A stretch of 44,869 nucleotides of DNA from Orenia metallireducens. Lineage in GTDB: Bacteria > Bacillota > Halanaerobiia > Halobacteroidales > Halobacteroidaceae. The notes beneath the pieces were generated by a model. It did no database searches. It saw only the letters and a program-made list of their open reading frames with translations, and was not told where the DNA came from. Of this stretch, positions 1 to 9,212 are shown one piece after another. The translations under genes and the position numbers were made by a program. The first letter of the stretch is position 1. Every line of letters begins with the position of its first letter. The stretch lies in contig NZ_LWDV01000003.1 in NCBI RefSeq assembly GCF_001693735.1, forward strand, positions 1 through 44,869, read 5' to 3'.

Positions 1-843
1 CGTCAAGAAGAGCTAGCTCAAATGTCAACAGAAGAAAAAGCTGAGGCAGCAGCACCAGGATTTGCTCAAGGAGCCATGACAATGGCATCAGGAGATGTAG
101 TTGGTGGGGCTATCGAAATGATTACAAGCTTATTTGCTCAATTAGAAGGGTTTAATGAATTTATTGGTGGTATTATGGATGCATTTCAGGCATTTTTAGA
201 ACCTTTGATACCTGTATTTGAGAGTTTATTTCAAGCACTTCAACCCTTAATTGAACCTTTAATTTTAATCGGTCAATTATTTGGAAGAATTCTAGCTATG
301 ATAATGAAAGTTATAGTACCTATTATTAAGGTTTTAGCAAAAGTTTTAGCTTTTGTAGTCGAAACTATTATTAGTGTGATTAATTTCTTCATTAAGGCTT
401 ATAATATGTTGCTTGGTTGGTTATTTGGAGAAATAGATACCATTGATTCACCAGGTAAAACAGAACGTCCTGAGGATGATCCTGAAACTGGAGGTGTAGG
501 AGGATCTAGACAACCAGATACTAGAGCTAGTACAAATGGTGGATTTACCAGTCAACAAGTAGCTAATACTGACACTCAGATTATAACTATCTTACGTGAG
601 ATAGCTAAAAGCGTTGTTAATATAGATAGTCTGCTATCTATTGGAGCTAAAGGAAGTCAAGGATCTGTAAAAGGTGGCAATCTTAAATTAACTGTTAATG
701 TTCAACCAGGAGCTGTTCAAGTTGAAGGAGCTGGAGAAGAAGGGTTTAATCAAGCTGGAGAACAGTTAGCAAATATGACAGCTGCTAAGGTTTTAGAAAT
801 ATTAAAGGATAATGATTTTGGATTAGGATTATATAGTTTATAG
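1..843 (+). CDS. Tail tape measure protein, C-terminal part (gene continues from 42674 across the window ends)
   Basis: The frame is open from base 1, so the ATG at 22 is internal. Base 1 starts a codon and base 44869 ends one, and both pieces belong to one reading frame: together they give 1012 residues. This part holds a long hydrophobic stretch (about residues 50-140 from ATG 22) rich in Leu, Ile, Val and Phe, typical of the membrane-associated region of tape measures, then a Gly/Asn-rich linker and a short C-terminal domain. In the family, the protein sets tail length, fills the tail tube and helps DNA cross the membrane. It is followed 12 nt later by the next tail gene. Assignment rests on the N-terminal part and gene order. 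Confidence 0.85.
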   Translation, partial: RQEELAQMSTEEKAEAAAPGFAQGAMTMASGDVVGGAIEMITSLFAQLEGFNEFIGGIMDAFQAFLEPLIPVFESLFQALQPLIEPLILIGQLFGRILAMIMKVIVPIIKVLAKVLAFVVETIISVINFFIKAYNMLLGWLFGEIDTIDSPGKTERPEDDPETGGVGGSRQPDTRASTNGGFTSQQVANTDTQIITILREIAKSVVNIDSLLSIGAKGSQGSVKGGNLKLTVNVQPGAVQVEGAGEEGFNQAGEQLANMTAAKVLEILKDNDFGLGLYSL

Positions 844-855
844 GAGGGATAATGT

Positions 856-1212
856 ATGTCTCATATTCTAGGGGGCTATACATTCCCCTACTTACCACCA
901 GATAATGCCTGGAGTGGAATTAAGAAGGTAAAATCAAGAGTAGATGTTTCTACTTATAGCAGCAATGTGACTTTAAATTGGGGGGTTCATATTAAAGGTA
1001 GTTTAGTTTCTTATGAATACCCATTAATGGAAGAGAATTTCTTTCAATCTTTAAAGAACAAGTATGAGTTAGATCAAGAGTTTAATTATGATCCTAAAGA
1101 TGGTCATATTTATTCTGTGAAAATAGTCCATTTTACAGGACAAGTATATAAAAAGGGCTCTTATCGATCTAATGTAGTTTTAAACCTTAAAATTTTAGAG
1201 CAATTAACTTAA
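856..1212 (+). CDS. Small tail-tip protein, homologous in layout to the C-terminus of the 971-aa tail protein
   Basis: 118 aa, ATG after GGAGGG. It lies directly after the tape measure, where distal-tail or baseplate proteins are found. It begins with a G-x-Y-x-FPY-x-PP motif and has an alternating beta pattern. The same motif and spacing recur in the last ~115 residues of the protein encoded at 3934-6849 (LGDYLFPYDPP, a conserved Val/Ile core and a final VxLxLK strand), so the two appear to be copies of one tail module. A Dit-like role (hub on the tail tube) is inferred from position; no family is named with certainty. Confidence 0.6.
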   Translation: MSHILGGYTFPYLPPDNAWSGIKKVKSRVDVSTYSSNVTLNWGVHIKGSLVSYEYPLMEENFFQSLKNKYELDQEFNYDPKDGHIYSVKIVHFTGQVYKKGSYRSNVVLNLKILEQLT

Positions 1213-1229
1213 GAAAAGGAGTGATGTTT

Positions 1230-1706
1230 ATGCCAGCACCAATAGTAAGTTGGTATGATCCAAATAATAATGCAGTTAGTCAATGGAATATAGGAACAGT
1301 TGATGCAGGTTCTGTATCAGCTGATTTTACTGTCGATATCTGGAATAATAAAGGTGGAACAAATGATGTCTCTACCATGCAAAATTGCCAGATCACAACT
1401 AAAGATTCAGCAGGTGGTAATACTGGAGAATTAGTAACTGATACCTGGATTAAGGCTCGTTGTGACTCTCTTCAAAATGGTTCTGCTGATACATTTGGAG
1501 CTATTGGAGGAACTATAACTAAGACCATAGAGGCAGAAGGAGCAACAAATCCAGGAGAAATATCAGGTCTTGCTAATACAGGAGATCCAAATGCAGCAGC
1601 AGATAATGCTAATTTTGCTCGTGTAACTTTACATGCTGAAGTACCACCAACAGCAACAGCTGGAAACGTGGTCTTTTTAACTAGAGTCTCTTATCAGTAT
1701 GTATAA
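1230..1706 (+). CDS. Baseplate-region beta-sandwich protein
   Basis: 158 aa. ATG 1230 is preferred to the in-frame GTG 1221 because AAAGGAG (1215-1221) is then correctly spaced. The sequence is Gly/Thr/Asn rich with almost no helix-forming stretches and carries a WNNKGG motif followed by a DVSTMQNC segment, which I recall from uncharacterised tail-region proteins of Firmicute siphophages. An Ig-like or receptor-binding accessory role is possible but not shown. It sits between two other tail genes in the same transcript. Confidence 0.5.
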   Translation: MPAPIVSWYDPNNNAVSQWNIGTVDAGSVSADFTVDIWNNKGGTNDVSTMQNCQITTKDSAGGNTGELVTDTWIKARCDSLQNGSADTFGAIGGTITKTIEAEGATNPGEISGLANTGDPNAAADNANFARVTLHAEVPPTATAGNVVFLTRVSYQYV

Positions 1707-1738
1707 TAATTCTCTCAATACAATGAGGAGGTTTTTTG

Positions 1739-2365
1739 ATGGATAGAGTTCAGGCATTTTCACCAGTTAAACAAGATTTTATTTGGGTTGGAGAGTATCT
1801 AAATGGTACTCTCTTTTCTGAATATGATTTTAAGACTAAAGAACATAATGACTTTTATCAGATAGATAGAAAAAAATTAATTCGTTTTGGATTAGTTGGT
1901 CACGGGCGTAAAGTCTATTATGAAGTTCCAGATGGCACCTTTAAAATATTTGGTCAAAGAATAGATATTATTTATCGTACTAAAGAGCGTGATTACTTAT
2001 TAACAGGTAATCCTAGACAGAATTACAATGATATCATTACTTATAAAGATGCTGAAACTGTGATGAATATTAGAAAATTAGCACCAGGAGTTAAGCCACA
2101 AAACCAATTAAAAAGAGATCCATCAAGGATTAATCAATATAACTTAGGTTATAAAGCAAAGTTAACCTTTAATAATGTTGACTTTCACTTCAAATCTATT
2201 TTTAAGATGCCTTTTAATAAAAAACCTTATATTTATATTTGGTTAGTATCTAATAAAGACCTAGAAGGAGAATTAGTTTTTATCAGAAATGGAAAAGAAA
2301 CTGATAGAATTAAAGCTCCTTTAGAGGTTGATGTAGGGGGTGAGTTGAATTGGCAACTGAAATAA
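1739..2365 (+). CDS. Uncharacterised tail/baseplate protein
   Basis: 208 aa, ATG 1739 after GAGGAGG. Rich in Tyr, Phe, Lys and Asp with predicted beta strands; no signal peptide, membrane segment or recognisable catalytic motif. Its 3' end overlaps the TTG start of the next gene by 16 nt, which points to translational coupling. Function unknown; the position among tail-tip genes suggests a structural role. Confidence 0.45.
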   Translation: MDRVQAFSPVKQDFIWVGEYLNGTLFSEYDFKTKEHNDFYQIDRKKLIRFGLVGHGRKVYYEVPDGTFKIFGQRIDIIYRTKERDYLLTGNPRQNYNDIITYKDAETVMNIRKLAPGVKPQNQLKRDPSRINQYNLGYKAKLTFNNVDFHFKSIFKMPFNKKPYIYIWLVSNKDLEGELVFIRNGKETDRIKAPLEVDVGGELNWQLK

Positions 2366-3906
2366 TAGAAAAAAGAGATTTGTACACAAAACATTATGAT
2401 AAAGGAAATGGTGTGAAAGAAACAGTTATTAATATGGGACCAGTTCACTATCAGGATCAAAAAGGAAGCTGGAAGGATATAATTCTTGATATTGAGCCTC
2501 TATCAGTTTGGGAATTTACCCATGGGGTAACTTCTAACTTATACTTCACCTACTTTTATGATAAAACTTCTAAAAATAAACATTTAGTCTCATTTGAATT
2601 TAAAAACAAGAATAATAGAAGTAGGTGGGTTAATTATAAGTTGGTTGATGCTCTACCAACAGATTATATTTATCAAGACAATAAATTTAAATTTATTGAT
2701 TGTTTTCCCGGCGTTGATGTTGAGTACATCGTAGAAAAGACAAGATTAAAAGAGAATATAATACTAAAAGAAAAACCAGATCAAACCAGTTTCATCTTTA
2801 CTTTAAAATCTGATGGGGTTGATTTTCGTTTAAATGATAAAGGAGAAGTTGAATTTGTAGATCAGCAAACTAAAGAAATTATTTGGGTGTTAGATACCCC
2901 TTATATGCTAGATGATAATGATAATTATAATTATGGCATTGAGTATCAAATGACTACTTATGATAGTTATGATGCTATTGAATTAATCATAACTGATGTA
3001 TCTTTTCTAGATACAGCCACTTATCCAGTTATAATCGATCCAACAACTTATATTGAAAATGAAATTCTTTATGTTACTCAATGGGTTGGGTATGACCATA
3101 CTGAACATTTACATCCAGCAGATGATAGGTATACAGCAGCTTGTGGAGTTTGGGGTACTGTTCAAAATATGTGGACTCCTGGCTTTAGGATTCCAACAAC
3201 AGTCGATCAATTTAATAGGATAGAGAAGGTTACTTTTGAAGTATTATGTAAATATTCTAATGCAAGTTGGCTTTATCCTCAGGAATTATTATCTGATTTT
3301 AATAGAGGAACTAATTGGAAATCAATTATTAAAGGAGATTATATAGGAAATAATCCTCAAAATTTTAATAATCCCGATTGGTGGATTTGGGATATTACAG
3401 ACAGATATAAAGAGAGTATTTCAGGTGAAAATCCGCTTTATGGTATTGCTTTAAGAACTGGTTGGGGGCGACGTTCTACTTTTTACAGCTATTTAAGCAG
3501 TTACCCTCCTAGATTAGTCGTTCAATATAGAGATGTACCTAATATAATTTTTAAAAATGTTAATGGCAACATATTATCTAATACATCGGGCGATATAATT
3601 AAATACTTAGATTTTGGAATAATGACAGCTGGATCAACTTCCTTGGTTAAAGAAGTTGTTTTAGAGAATAGATGTGGTTTTGATATTGGATTTATAGAGA
3701 TTTGGGTTGAACAATCGAGTTTAGATCAAGGTATAAAATTAAAATTAAGCAAATACAAGAATCCTTTTATTGAAGAAGATTATATTTATTTAGATGGTTC
3801 TCTTGCTCCTGGAGAAGTTAAAAAATTTTATGTCAGGTTATCTTCTGATATATCAGTTAAAAATGGAGGTACTTTTAAAATTATAGCAAAAGGCAAGCCA
3901 GTTTAA
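2350..3906 (+). CDS. Tail fibre/tip protein with RHS/WapA-type N-terminal region and DNRLRE-like domain
   Basis: 518 aa, TTG start overlapping the previous gene, with AGGGGGTGAG just upstream. Residues 1-230 contain the patterns KGSWKDI, FPGVDVEYIV and YPVIIDPT, typical of the N-terminal region of wall-associated RHS/WapA-like and DNRLRE-repeat surface proteins. Residues ~235-400 form a DNRLRE-like beta-sandwich ending in PPRLVVQY. The last ~115 residues are another beta domain. Such modules bind carbohydrate or cell-wall polymers, so a host-recognition role is inferred. The following gene has its own DNRLRE domain. Confidence 0.5.
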   Translation: MATEIIEKRDLYTKHYDKGNGVKETVINMGPVHYQDQKGSWKDIILDIEPLSVWEFTHGVTSNLYFTYFYDKTSKNKHLVSFEFKNKNNRSRWVNYKLVDALPTDYIYQDNKFKFIDCFPGVDVEYIVEKTRLKENIILKEKPDQTSFIFTLKSDGVDFRLNDKGEVEFVDQQTKEIIWVLDTPYMLDDNDNYNYGIEYQMTTYDSYDAIELIITDVSFLDTATYPVIIDPTTYIENEILYVTQWVGYDHTEHLHPADDRYTAACGVWGTVQNMWTPGFRIPTTVDQFNRIEKVTFEVLCKYSNASWLYPQELLSDFNRGTNWKSIIKGDYIGNNPQNFNNPDWWIWDITDRYKESISGENPLYGIALRTGWGRRSTFYSYLSSYPPRLVVQYRDVPNIIFKNVNGNILSNTSGDIIKYLDFGIMTAGSTSLVKEVVLENRCGFDIGFIEIWVEQSSLDQGIKLKLSKYKNPFIEEDYIYLDGSLAPGEVKKFYVRLSSDISVKNGGTFKIIAKGKPV

Positions 3907-3933
3907 AATCTCAATACAATGGGATGTGATTAA

Positions 3934-6849
3934 ATGCTAGCAGATTTAGAAGGAATAATTAATATTATTAATGGTCCAAATGATTGTAAAGGATATATGA
4001 CTGTTCCTTATAACTTTAACACAACTTCAACTCTAGAAGTTGCTTCCAAAAATACATTATTGGGTCAATATGATGTAATTCCAACTTATATTGATGATTT
4101 TAAAAGTTTTATTAAAGTTAACCAGGTAGGAAATTTAATAAGCGAAATTTTTGTTAATCCGAACGGTCAATTTGCTGTATTAGCTGATATTAAGCCACCT
4201 CCGACTTATAATATAACTCTTAATCCAACTAAGGATGCTTTTGTTCGTGAAAATGTTCCGACTTTAAATTATGGTACTGAACAGCAGTTAATGGTTGGTT
4301 ATTCAGAGTCTAAAGATGAAGTTTACAGGGCTTTTATTTACTTTCCTGTTAAAGAAAATCTACCTTATGAAGCTAAGGTCAAGAAAGCTAAATTAAGATT
4401 CTATAAATCTCCTGATTTCGATCCTAAAATAGATATAGAAGTTTTATTATTAAAAGAGCATTGGGATGAACTTGGAGTCACTTGGGATAATCAGCCTAAC
4501 TTAGACAATATAATTGTTGAGAATTCAGTTGGTGATGGTTTTGGTTATGTTGAAATTGACATAACAGATCTTGTAACAGAGTGGGATGAAACTGATAAAG
4601 AAAATTATGGTTTTGCAATTAAAGCTAAAGATGAGAAGTTTGATTCAGTAAAATCTTTTTATTCTAGTGAATATGAATATTATCCTCCAGAATTAGAGAT
4701 TGAATATACATTAGATATTATATATTCTGCTGGCAGATCAGAGACTAATGGATCAATTACAGTTGAGCAAGATAAAGATCAAGATTTTAAAGGATTTATG
4801 AATATAAAATCATCCTGGGATATTGACGATTTAATTAGTAGTATTGATTTTAGTTATCAAATAAAAGGTTCTATTGAAGTGCTAGGTCATAATCTTAAAG
4901 GATTAATTCGACCAAGATTTAATTCAGTAGATAATTTTGATGGTAGTTTGACACCTAGATTTAACTTAATGGATGATCTTAATAGTGATTTTTCAATCAA
5001 TAAACCTTATATGTTCGGATCGATTCAACCAAGATTCAATTCGATGGATAACCTTAATGGTACTTTAACACCAAGAATACCAGGTAATTCTGATTTATCA
5101 AGTTCAATTACAGTTAGTGAATTGGAGAAATTAAGTTATATTGAGGTTTGGCATAAAACTTTATTAAAATCTAATATAAAAGTAAAACAGAATGTAACTG
5201 ATGATTTAACAGGGTCGATAAAGATTAGGAAAAGTGGATTTAACGCAATATCATCAAATATAGATGTTTGGTATAAAGAAATATTAGAAAGCAGTTTATA
5301 TGTTAATAGTGGGTATATCAAAGCTAGTATATTGATTCCAAGTGAAGGTATTACTCAAAAATGGAGCTTTGTCACAACAAGGCAAAAAGGTTTTAGTGAT
5401 CTAGCAATCATAGGAGAAACTTTAAGCCCTGGAAGATTAGATGGTTCTATTGATATTTATCAGATATCTGAGTTGTATTCACTAATGAAGGTTAGACCTT
5501 TTTATCATAGTCACTTGTCTAGTGAAATCAACATAATTAGAGAACCTGGTCAAATTGTAGGACCTAAACCAAATACTGAAGGTTTACAGTTTATCTGGTC
5601 AGATTTAAGTTATAATGCTTTAATTACTAAGATTAAGGTTGAACACAGTTTAACTATGCAAGGAAGGATATTTGCTCGTCAAACGACTAATTCCTATTTT
5701 TCTTCACAAGTTAATATTTTAAGAAGAGAAAGGAATAAAAAATCTAGCTATCCTTATTTAGCAGGGCAATTAAAAGTTAGAAGGCTAGATCCACATGATG
5801 ATATAGATGGAAACATTAACGTACTACCTTATCTTTGGAAAGAATTTAAGGATTTATCAAGTGAATTAAACATTATTAAAGAAGTAAGTCATATTAAAGG
5901 TGAAAGCTATCCAAATGTCGGATGTTCTATTAAAGTTGAATTACCTTACGATAAATTAAATTCAAGTATATTTATCAAAGGACAAGGTCAAGGGAATTTA
6001 TCAGGTAATATTACTATAAGTGGTGATCCTGATTTATTAGATCTTTATTTACAACAAGATGATTGGATATACAATAATTCAGAAATTAAATCTGAATTAT
6101 ATATTGGTATGACTGAAGCTGAATGGAAAGCAAAAGAAACTTTTGTATCTGGAGATGCGTGGACATTTTGGGGGCGTAAATATCCAGAAACTTATAATGG
6201 AATGACTAGAGGAATAGACTATGAAGTCTATTCTACAAAACAAACTCGTTATGATTTTACAGAAACTTATTATCACTTATATTATATCAATAAAATCTAT
6301 TGGCAAAGACAGAGCAACATAACAGGGATAATAGAAGTTGAGCCAGGGGTACATTATGATATTAATTATAGTAAACCTTATTTAAAAGGAACAATTGATA
6401 TAATTAAAGCTGATAAGTTAGATAGTTCAATCTTGATTAAAAGTAAAAGAATTAAAGATTTAAGATCCTCAATAATTATTAATAAATTCACCATGAAATT
6501 AGGTGATTATTTGTTTCCATATGATCCACCAAGAGGACAATATACAGGGATAAATATTCCTAAAAATTATAGTGAAGTTCAAACCTTAGCAGATACTATT
6601 ATTTTTGATGATCCGTTAATCTTACAAGAGGCTAGAATTGTTATTAAGTATCCTTTAATAAATGCCGATTTTTATAATAAATTATTAACTTTATTTGAAG
6701 CTAACAATGGAGCAAACTTATATAATTTTCAAGATGGAATTAATAGTCAAACTTATCAAGTTGAAATAGTTGATTTAACAGGTACACCGTGGAAAAAAGA
6801 TTATTATCAAAATGTAACTTTATCTTTAAAACCTTTTAAAATAATCTAA
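3934..6849 (+). CDS. Large tail fibre/tip protein: DNRLRE domain, beta-repeat shaft, tail-hub-like C-terminus
   Basis: 971 aa. Residues ~90-265 match the DNRLRE (CBM96-type) pattern: TKDAFVRENVPTLNYG near the start and PPELEIEY at the end. Residues ~270-800 are built from short degenerate repeats of the form L-x-S/G-S-I-x-V/I separated by charged linkers, including two copies of a G-x-I-x-PRFNS-x-DN unit, consistent with a repetitive beta shaft. The last ~115 residues resemble the small protein at 856-1212. The likely role is a tail-tip fibre joining a hub-binding domain to a host-recognition domain. The order (binding domain N-terminal, hub domain C-terminal) is unusual. Specific receptor unknown. 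Confidence 0.55.
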   Translation: MLADLEGIINIINGPNDCKGYMTVPYNFNTTSTLEVASKNTLLGQYDVIPTYIDDFKSFIKVNQVGNLISEIFVNPNGQFAVLADIKPPPTYNITLNPTKDAFVRENVPTLNYGTEQQLMVGYSESKDEVYRAFIYFPVKENLPYEAKVKKAKLRFYKSPDFDPKIDIEVLLLKEHWDELGVTWDNQPNLDNIIVENSVGDGFGYVEIDITDLVTEWDETDKENYGFAIKAKDEKFDSVKSFYSSEYEYYPPELEIEYTLDIIYSAGRSETNGSITVEQDKDQDFKGFMNIKSSWDIDDLISSIDFSYQIKGSIEVLGHNLKGLIRPRFNSVDNFDGSLTPRFNLMDDLNSDFSINKPYMFGSIQPRFNSMDNLNGTLTPRIPGNSDLSSSITVSELEKLSYIEVWHKTLLKSNIKVKQNVTDDLTGSIKIRKSGFNAISSNIDVWYKEILESSLYVNSGYIKASILIPSEGITQKWSFVTTRQKGFSDLAIIGETLSPGRLDGSIDIYQISELYSLMKVRPFYHSHLSSEINIIREPGQIVGPKPNTEGLQFIWSDLSYNALITKIKVEHSLTMQGRIFARQTTNSYFSSQVNILRRERNKKSSYPYLAGQLKVRRLDPHDDIDGNINVLPYLWKEFKDLSSELNIIKEVSHIKGESYPNVGCSIKVELPYDKLNSSIFIKGQGQGNLSGNITISGDPDLLDLYLQQDDWIYNNSEIKSELYIGMTEAEWKAKETFVSGDAWTFWGRKYPETYNGMTRGIDYEVYSTKQTRYDFTETYYHLYYINKIYWQRQSNITGIIEVEPGVHYDINYSKPYLKGTIDIIKADKLDSSILIKSKRIKDLRSSIIINKFTMKLGDYLFPYDPPRGQYTGINIPKNYSEVQTLADTIIFDDPLILQEARIVIKYPLINADFYNKLLTLFEANNGANLYNFQDGINSQTYQVEIVDLTGTPWKKDYYQNVTLSLKPFKII

Positions 6850-6865
6850 AGAAAGGAGGATTAAT

Positions 6866-8245
6866 TTGCAGATTTTATCCCCTAATTTAGAATTAGCCCA
6901 AAAATCATTATTGAGAAGCCCTTGTGCTAGAGTAACATTAATCACAGAAAATGAAGTTAGTCATGACATAACTAAAGATGTGATCAGCTTTGATATTGAG
7001 TTGTCAGAACATAATCAAGCAAATAAAGCTAATTTAAAAATCAGTAATAAAGATGGGCAATATGATAAATTAAATTTTAATTCTACTAAAAGAAACTGGT
7101 TTAAAGAGAACAATAAGATTATTATTGAAAAAGGTAATAATGGTGAGTATATGCCAGCAGGGATATATCTGATTAGATCTGCTGAACCTGAAAAATATTC
7201 CAGAGGAGCAGAGCAAATCTTATCAGTTAAATGCTTTGATAAAAGTAAAAACCTTTTAAAGGCTAAAGTTACAACAGATATCTATGAAAATATGCAAGCA
7301 AACGATATTGTTGCAGATATTGCTATTAATCATGCAGGCTTAAACCCAAGTGAGTTAAATCTTGCTCCTTTAGATTTTACAATCAAAAGTGTACAATTTA
7401 TCGATGAACTATCCTGGGATGCTATGTTTATGCCTTTACAGGCTGCCCTACACAACCTTTATTTTGATGAAGAAGGTAAATTAAGATCTTCTAAAATTAA
7501 TTTTAATAAAACTGTATCGTGGACCTATGATAATTCTGATTTTGTGATATTTTATCAGCCTAAATGGAGTGATGATGATATAAAAAATATTGTCCGAGTT
7601 TACGGGCGTAATATCAGCGAACCGAAACTAGTTCCATTGGCTGAAAAATTATTAGTAACATTTACTAAGCACGTTATGTCAGGAGAAAGTAGTCATACAG
7701 AAACTTTATACTACTTTGATGATCATACTAGAACAGCAGTTGATGTCAGAATGGAGTATACAGCAATAAAAGAAAAATGGGATACTAGCGATTATGCATC
7801 TATTCAAGAAAAGACTGACCATTATGTTAAAGTAAAATTAAGAAATAAAAATCATAAGTCTACTGATGCAGATATTACGGTTAATATTTATGGTAAACCT
7901 CTAGGACAGGCTGCCCCTGATGTATTAGCAGCTGAAGCAATGGATGAGTATTTAATTAACCAATATGGAGAGGTAGAGGACAAGATTGATAATCCTTTAA
8001 TCCAAACAGAGCAACAAGCTCAGTATTTAGCAGATCAACGCCTTCAACTTCATAAATGGTCTAGAAATAAAATGAATATTCAAGTTGTTGGAAATATGGC
8101 TCATCAAGCTGGAGACATTATTGAAGTTTGGCATCCAGTATATAAAAGAATGGTAAGATTATATATATATAAGGTTAAACACCAATATGCTAGAGAGAAG
8201 CATGATATAACAGATCTATATTGTTATATTGCAGAAAGTATTTAA
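6866..8245 (+). CDS. Baseplate hub / tail-associated protein
   Basis: 459 aa, TTG start 6 nt after GAAAGGAGGA. The N-terminal ~110 residues contain the pattern of baseplate hub proteins (DVISFDIELSE, ANLKISNKDGQYD, PAGIYLIRSAE), with a central segment VRVYGRN and a C-terminal motif QAGDIIEVWHP. These fit the gp27/Tal-like hub family that caps the tube and carries fibres. It lies between the fibre gene and a set of small tail genes in one operon. The assignment is from pattern and position. Confidence 0.55.
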   Translation: MQILSPNLELAQKSLLRSPCARVTLITENEVSHDITKDVISFDIELSEHNQANKANLKISNKDGQYDKLNFNSTKRNWFKENNKIIIEKGNNGEYMPAGIYLIRSAEPEKYSRGAEQILSVKCFDKSKNLLKAKVTTDIYENMQANDIVADIAINHAGLNPSELNLAPLDFTIKSVQFIDELSWDAMFMPLQAALHNLYFDEEGKLRSSKINFNKTVSWTYDNSDFVIFYQPKWSDDDIKNIVRVYGRNISEPKLVPLAEKLLVTFTKHVMSGESSHTETLYYFDDHTRTAVDVRMEYTAIKEKWDTSDYASIQEKTDHYVKVKLRNKNHKSTDADITVNIYGKPLGQAAPDVLAAEAMDEYLINQYGEVEDKIDNPLIQTEQQAQYLADQRLQLHKWSRNKMNIQVVGNMAHQAGDIIEVWHPVYKRMVRLYIYKVKHQYAREKHDITDLYCYIAESI

Positions 8246-8261
8246 GATAGGGGTTGGTCTA

Positions 8262-8642
8262 ATGTATAAAGATGATTATGAGGTTATGAGAGTTATAATT
8301 TCAGATCAAAAGGCAAAAATTATTTTTAAAAAAGATGATATTATTGATAAAATCTCTATTGAAAATAGATTTTCTGAAACTAAAGAATATGTGAATATAG
8401 GAAAAGAAATTATTTGTAAGAGTCTAAACCAGCTTAACAGAATAAATTATAAAATTACAAAAGATCAGATTCTAAGTATATCTTTAAATTGTTTTAAAAT
8501 TAAAGTTAAGTATAGATTAGATAATCAATTTATTGATAAAGATTTAAGAATTAATCAAGATATAGAAAGTTATATCAAAGAAGGACGTTTGATTGCTAAA
8601 GCAATAGTTCGTGATTTTATGGAGGTAGATAATAATGTATAA
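8262..8642 (+). CDS. Uncharacterised small tail-region protein
   Basis: 126 aa from ATG 8262. A longer frame from TTG 8229 overlaps the hub gene and lacks a better ribosome binding site; AGGGG upstream of 8262 is weak. The protein is Lys/Ile/Asp rich with amphipathic segments and has no recognised motif. It overlaps the next ATG by 8 nt. Function unknown. Confidence 0.45.
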   Translation: MYKDDYEVMRVIISDQKAKIIFKKDDIIDKISIENRFSETKEYVNIGKEIICKSLNQLNRINYKITKDQILSISLNCFKIKVKYRLDNQFIDKDLRINQDIESYIKEGRLIAKAIVRDFMEVDNNV

Positions 8643-8865
8643 AGCGATAGTTATCTTATCTAAAGAATTCTTAGGGGATCAGAAACTTTTTGAAATGGAA
8701 TTTGATTCAATCCCTCAAACTGGACAAATTTTCAAAGGACTTGATAACCAAATCTGGCAGGTAGATAATTATACATTATACCCTGATGCTAAGAAAGTAA
8801 TTATTAAGGTTAGACCTTATTTCTTTTTTAAAAATAAAAGAAGGCTAAATAATGTCAATAATTAA
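8635..8865 (+). CDS. Uncharacterised small tail-region protein
   Basis: 76 aa, ATG 8635 preceded by ATGGAGG and overlapping the previous gene. It looks like a single small beta-rich domain (QTGQIFKGLDNQIWQVDNYT) with a basic C-terminus. It also overlaps the next start by 14 nt, so three tiny genes are tightly coupled here. No family recognised. Confidence 0.4.
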   Translation: MYKAIVILSKEFLGDQKLFEMEFDSIPQTGQIFKGLDNQIWQVDNYTLYPDAKKVIIKVRPYFFFKNKRRLNNVNN

Positions 8866-9199
8866 GAATAGATCTAACCGCCAGGCAAAGTATTATCAGC
8901 AAAAATATATAGGGGTTATTGCTGGTATTAATTATGATTTAGATAAAAGACCTAAGGAACCAACTTCTTATGATGTAAAGATTATAACAGAAAAACAGGT
9001 GATTAGAAAAGTACCTAATGTAACTGATTTAAAATTTAAGCTTAGGGATAGAGTTAGCTTAGACCGTATCAATCGAACAGAGTGGCAAATTACAGGAAAA
9101 AGCTATGTAAATATCGATTTAAGAAGTGCAAAAGGAACTAGTTTATACGCTCGTTGTGATGCCGGACATCGTTTGGATCAAGGACATCTAGTAAAGTAA
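8852..9199 (+). CDS. Uncharacterised small tail-region protein
   Basis: 115 aa, basic. ATG 8852 overlaps the preceding gene. The central part has the feel of an OB-like or SH3-like beta domain (FKLRDRVSLDRINRTEWQIT), seen in small baseplate accessory proteins, but this is not a family assignment. It is followed 13 nt later by the GGAGG-preceded fibre gene. Confidence 0.4.
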   Translation: MSIIKNRSNRQAKYYQQKYIGVIAGINYDLDKRPKEPTSYDVKIITEKQVIRKVPNVTDLKFKLRDRVSLDRINRTEWQITGKSYVNIDLRSAKGTSLYARCDAGHRLDQGHLVK

Positions 9200-9212
9200 A
9201 GGAGGAAAATAA

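Noticed and set aside
2233-2460. 75-codon minus-strand ORF
   Set aside because: Antisense to two overlapping tail genes, no RBS, hydrophobic residues from AT-rich complement.
1713-3921. Shared word TCTCAATACAATG upstream of the genes at 1739 and 3934
   Set aside because: Only a 13-nt match just before two RBSs, with no partner structure; it may be chance or a small duplicated translation-initiation region.
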